Assembly: GCA_945861915.1 (NCBI GenBank)
Contig: CAMAWK010000146.1
Location: 1 to 5,855 of the forward strand
Reading direction: 5' to 3'
DNA: 5,855 nucleotides
DNA from: Flavobacterium psychrophilum
GTDB lineage: Bacteria > Bacteroidota > Bacteroidia > Flavobacteriales > Flavobacteriaceae
Positions 5,043 to 5,855 of this stretch are shown piece by piece. The translations under genes were made by a program, and so were the position numbers. Under the pieces are notes generated by a model that saw only the letters and a list, made by a program, of their open reading frames with translations, did no database searches and was not told the DNA's origin. How positions within the stretch are numbered: position 1 is the first letter of the stretch; each line of letters begins with the position of its first letter.

Positions 5043-5855
5043 TGAAAATGAAAGTAGCATTAATAACAGGAGTAACGGGGCAAGACGGTTCATATTTGGC
5101 AGAACTTTTACTTTCAAAAAAATACAAAGTTCATGGTGTAAAACGAAGAAGTTCTTTGTTTAATACGCAAAGAGTTGATCATCTTTATGAAGATCCACAT
5201 ATTGACGACCAAAATTTTATCCTGCATTACGGTGATTTGACTGATGCCACTAATCTCATACGGATTATTCAAGAAACGCAACCTGACGAAATTTATAATC
5301 TTGGAGCGATGAGTCATGTAAAAGTAAGTTTTGATATTCCTGAATACACAGCAGATACTGATGGAATAGGAACACTTCGTATTTTAGATGCAGTTCGTTT
5401 ATTAGGATTAACCAAAAAAACACGAATTTATCAGGCTTCAACTTCTGAATTATATGGATTAGTTCAAGAAGTTCCACAGTCAGAAACGACCCCTTTTTAT
5501 CCCCGATCGCCTTATGCTGTAGCTAAAATGTATGCTTTTTGGATAACTGTAAATTATCGTGAAGCCTACGATATGTATGCATGTAATGGAATTTTGTTTA
5601 ATCACGAAAGCCCATTAAGAGGAGAAACTTTTGTAACCCGAAAAATCACTCGTGGAATTGCTCAAATGGCAATGGGATTACAAGACACACTTTATATGGG
5701 TAATATAGATTCGCAAAGAGACTGGGGACATGCCAAAGATTATGTTGAAGCCATGTGGCTCATGCTGCAACAAGAAAAAGCCGAAGATTTTGTTATTTCT
5801 ACAGGAGTAACTACTTCGGTACGAGAGTTTATTAAAATGGCTTTCAGTGAAGTGG
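5042..5855 (+). CDS. gmd: GDP-mannose 4,6-dehydratase, 3' end missing
   Basis: The frame is open for 271 codons to the window edge; full-length Gmd is about 370 residues. It is an extended short-chain dehydrogenase that uses NADP(H) to convert GDP-D-mannose to GDP-4-keto-6-deoxy-D-mannose in the cytoplasm, the branch point to GDP-L-fucose, GDP-rhamnose, GDP-perosamine and related sugars. Visible are the Rossmann motif [11 protein letters not shown] (9-19), the NADP-binding KRRSS (34-38), GDLTD (64-68), NLGAMSHV (86-93), active-site STSE (133-136, Thr134 and Glu136), and YAVAK (158-162) with catalytic Tyr158 and Lys162. The Gmd-specific [16 protein letters not shown] and [14 protein letters not shown] blocks follow. 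The in-frame TAA at 5033-5035 makes 5042 the first ATG; a second ATG at 5048 is nearly as good. It lies 40 bp after wzm, so the locus probably makes a deoxyhexose-containing glycan exported by that transporter. Confidence 0.96.
   Translation, partial: MKMKVALITGVTGQDGSYLAELLLSKKYKVHGVKRRSSLFNTQRVDHLYEDPHIDDQNFILHYGDLTDATNLIRIIQETQPDEIYNLGAMSHVKVSFDIPEYTADTDGIGTLRILDAVRLLGLTKKTRIYQASTSELYGLVQEVPQSETTPFYPRSPYAVAKMYAFWITVNYREAYDMYACNGILFNHESPLRGETFVTRKITRGIAQMAMGLQDTLYMGNIDSQRDWGHAKDYVEAMWLMLQQEKAEDFVISTGVTTSVREFIKMAFSEV

Noticed and set aside
5114..5477. Two overlapping minus-strand frames of 67 and 70 residues
   Set aside because: They lie wholly inside gmd, whose plus-strand frame is conserved and open to the window edge, so they are antisense shadows.

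Overview
The window looks like chromosomal DNA of a Bacteroidota species, most likely in the family Flavobacteriaceae and close to Flavobacterium. The DNA is AT-rich and the intergenic regions are strongly so. Shine-Dalgarno sequences are absent, and three intergenic regions carry the Bacteroidota -7 promoter element TAnnTTTG. The protein families fit the same group. This placement is inferred from composition and from remembered family sequences, not from a search.

Layout, left to right. (1) The 3' part of an outer-membrane PagL-like acyloxyacyl hydrolase (lipid A deacylase family), cut by the left edge. (2) A complete ABC-F ATPase (translation-factor type, no membrane domain), behind a promoter and a 7-bp tandem repeat. 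(3) A 223-bp gap filled largely by a non-coding element with 10-bp perfect terminal inverted repeats, nested inverted repeats and a small GC-rich hairpin that looks inserted into its right arm. (4) A short alpha/beta hydrolase of unknown substrate. (5) On the minus strand and convergent with it, a PHP-domain protein of the CpsB/YwqE tyrosine-phosphatase family. (6) A 189-bp divergent promoter region. (7) An O-antigen/polysaccharide ABC-2 transporter permease (Wzm type). (8) The 5' two-thirds or more of GDP-mannose 4,6-dehydratase (gmd), cut by the right edge. gmd is open from 5042 to the last base.

The right half appears to be the beginning of a surface-polysaccharide locus. Gmd would make GDP-4-keto-6-deoxy-mannose for deoxyhexose sugars, Wzm would form the membrane channel exporting the finished lipid-linked chain, and the divergent PHP phosphatase belongs to a family that dephosphorylates the tyrosine kinases controlling polysaccharide export. 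The Wzt ATPase partner and the kinase are not in the window. The left half holds unrelated housekeeping or envelope genes.

I found no clear evidence of a new multi-gene system. The most interesting non-coding signals are the inverted-repeat element at 2317-2461 with its nested insert, the heptamer repeat in the ABC-F leader, and the apparently leaderless PHP gene with an 8-bp inverted repeat where its -33 box should be.
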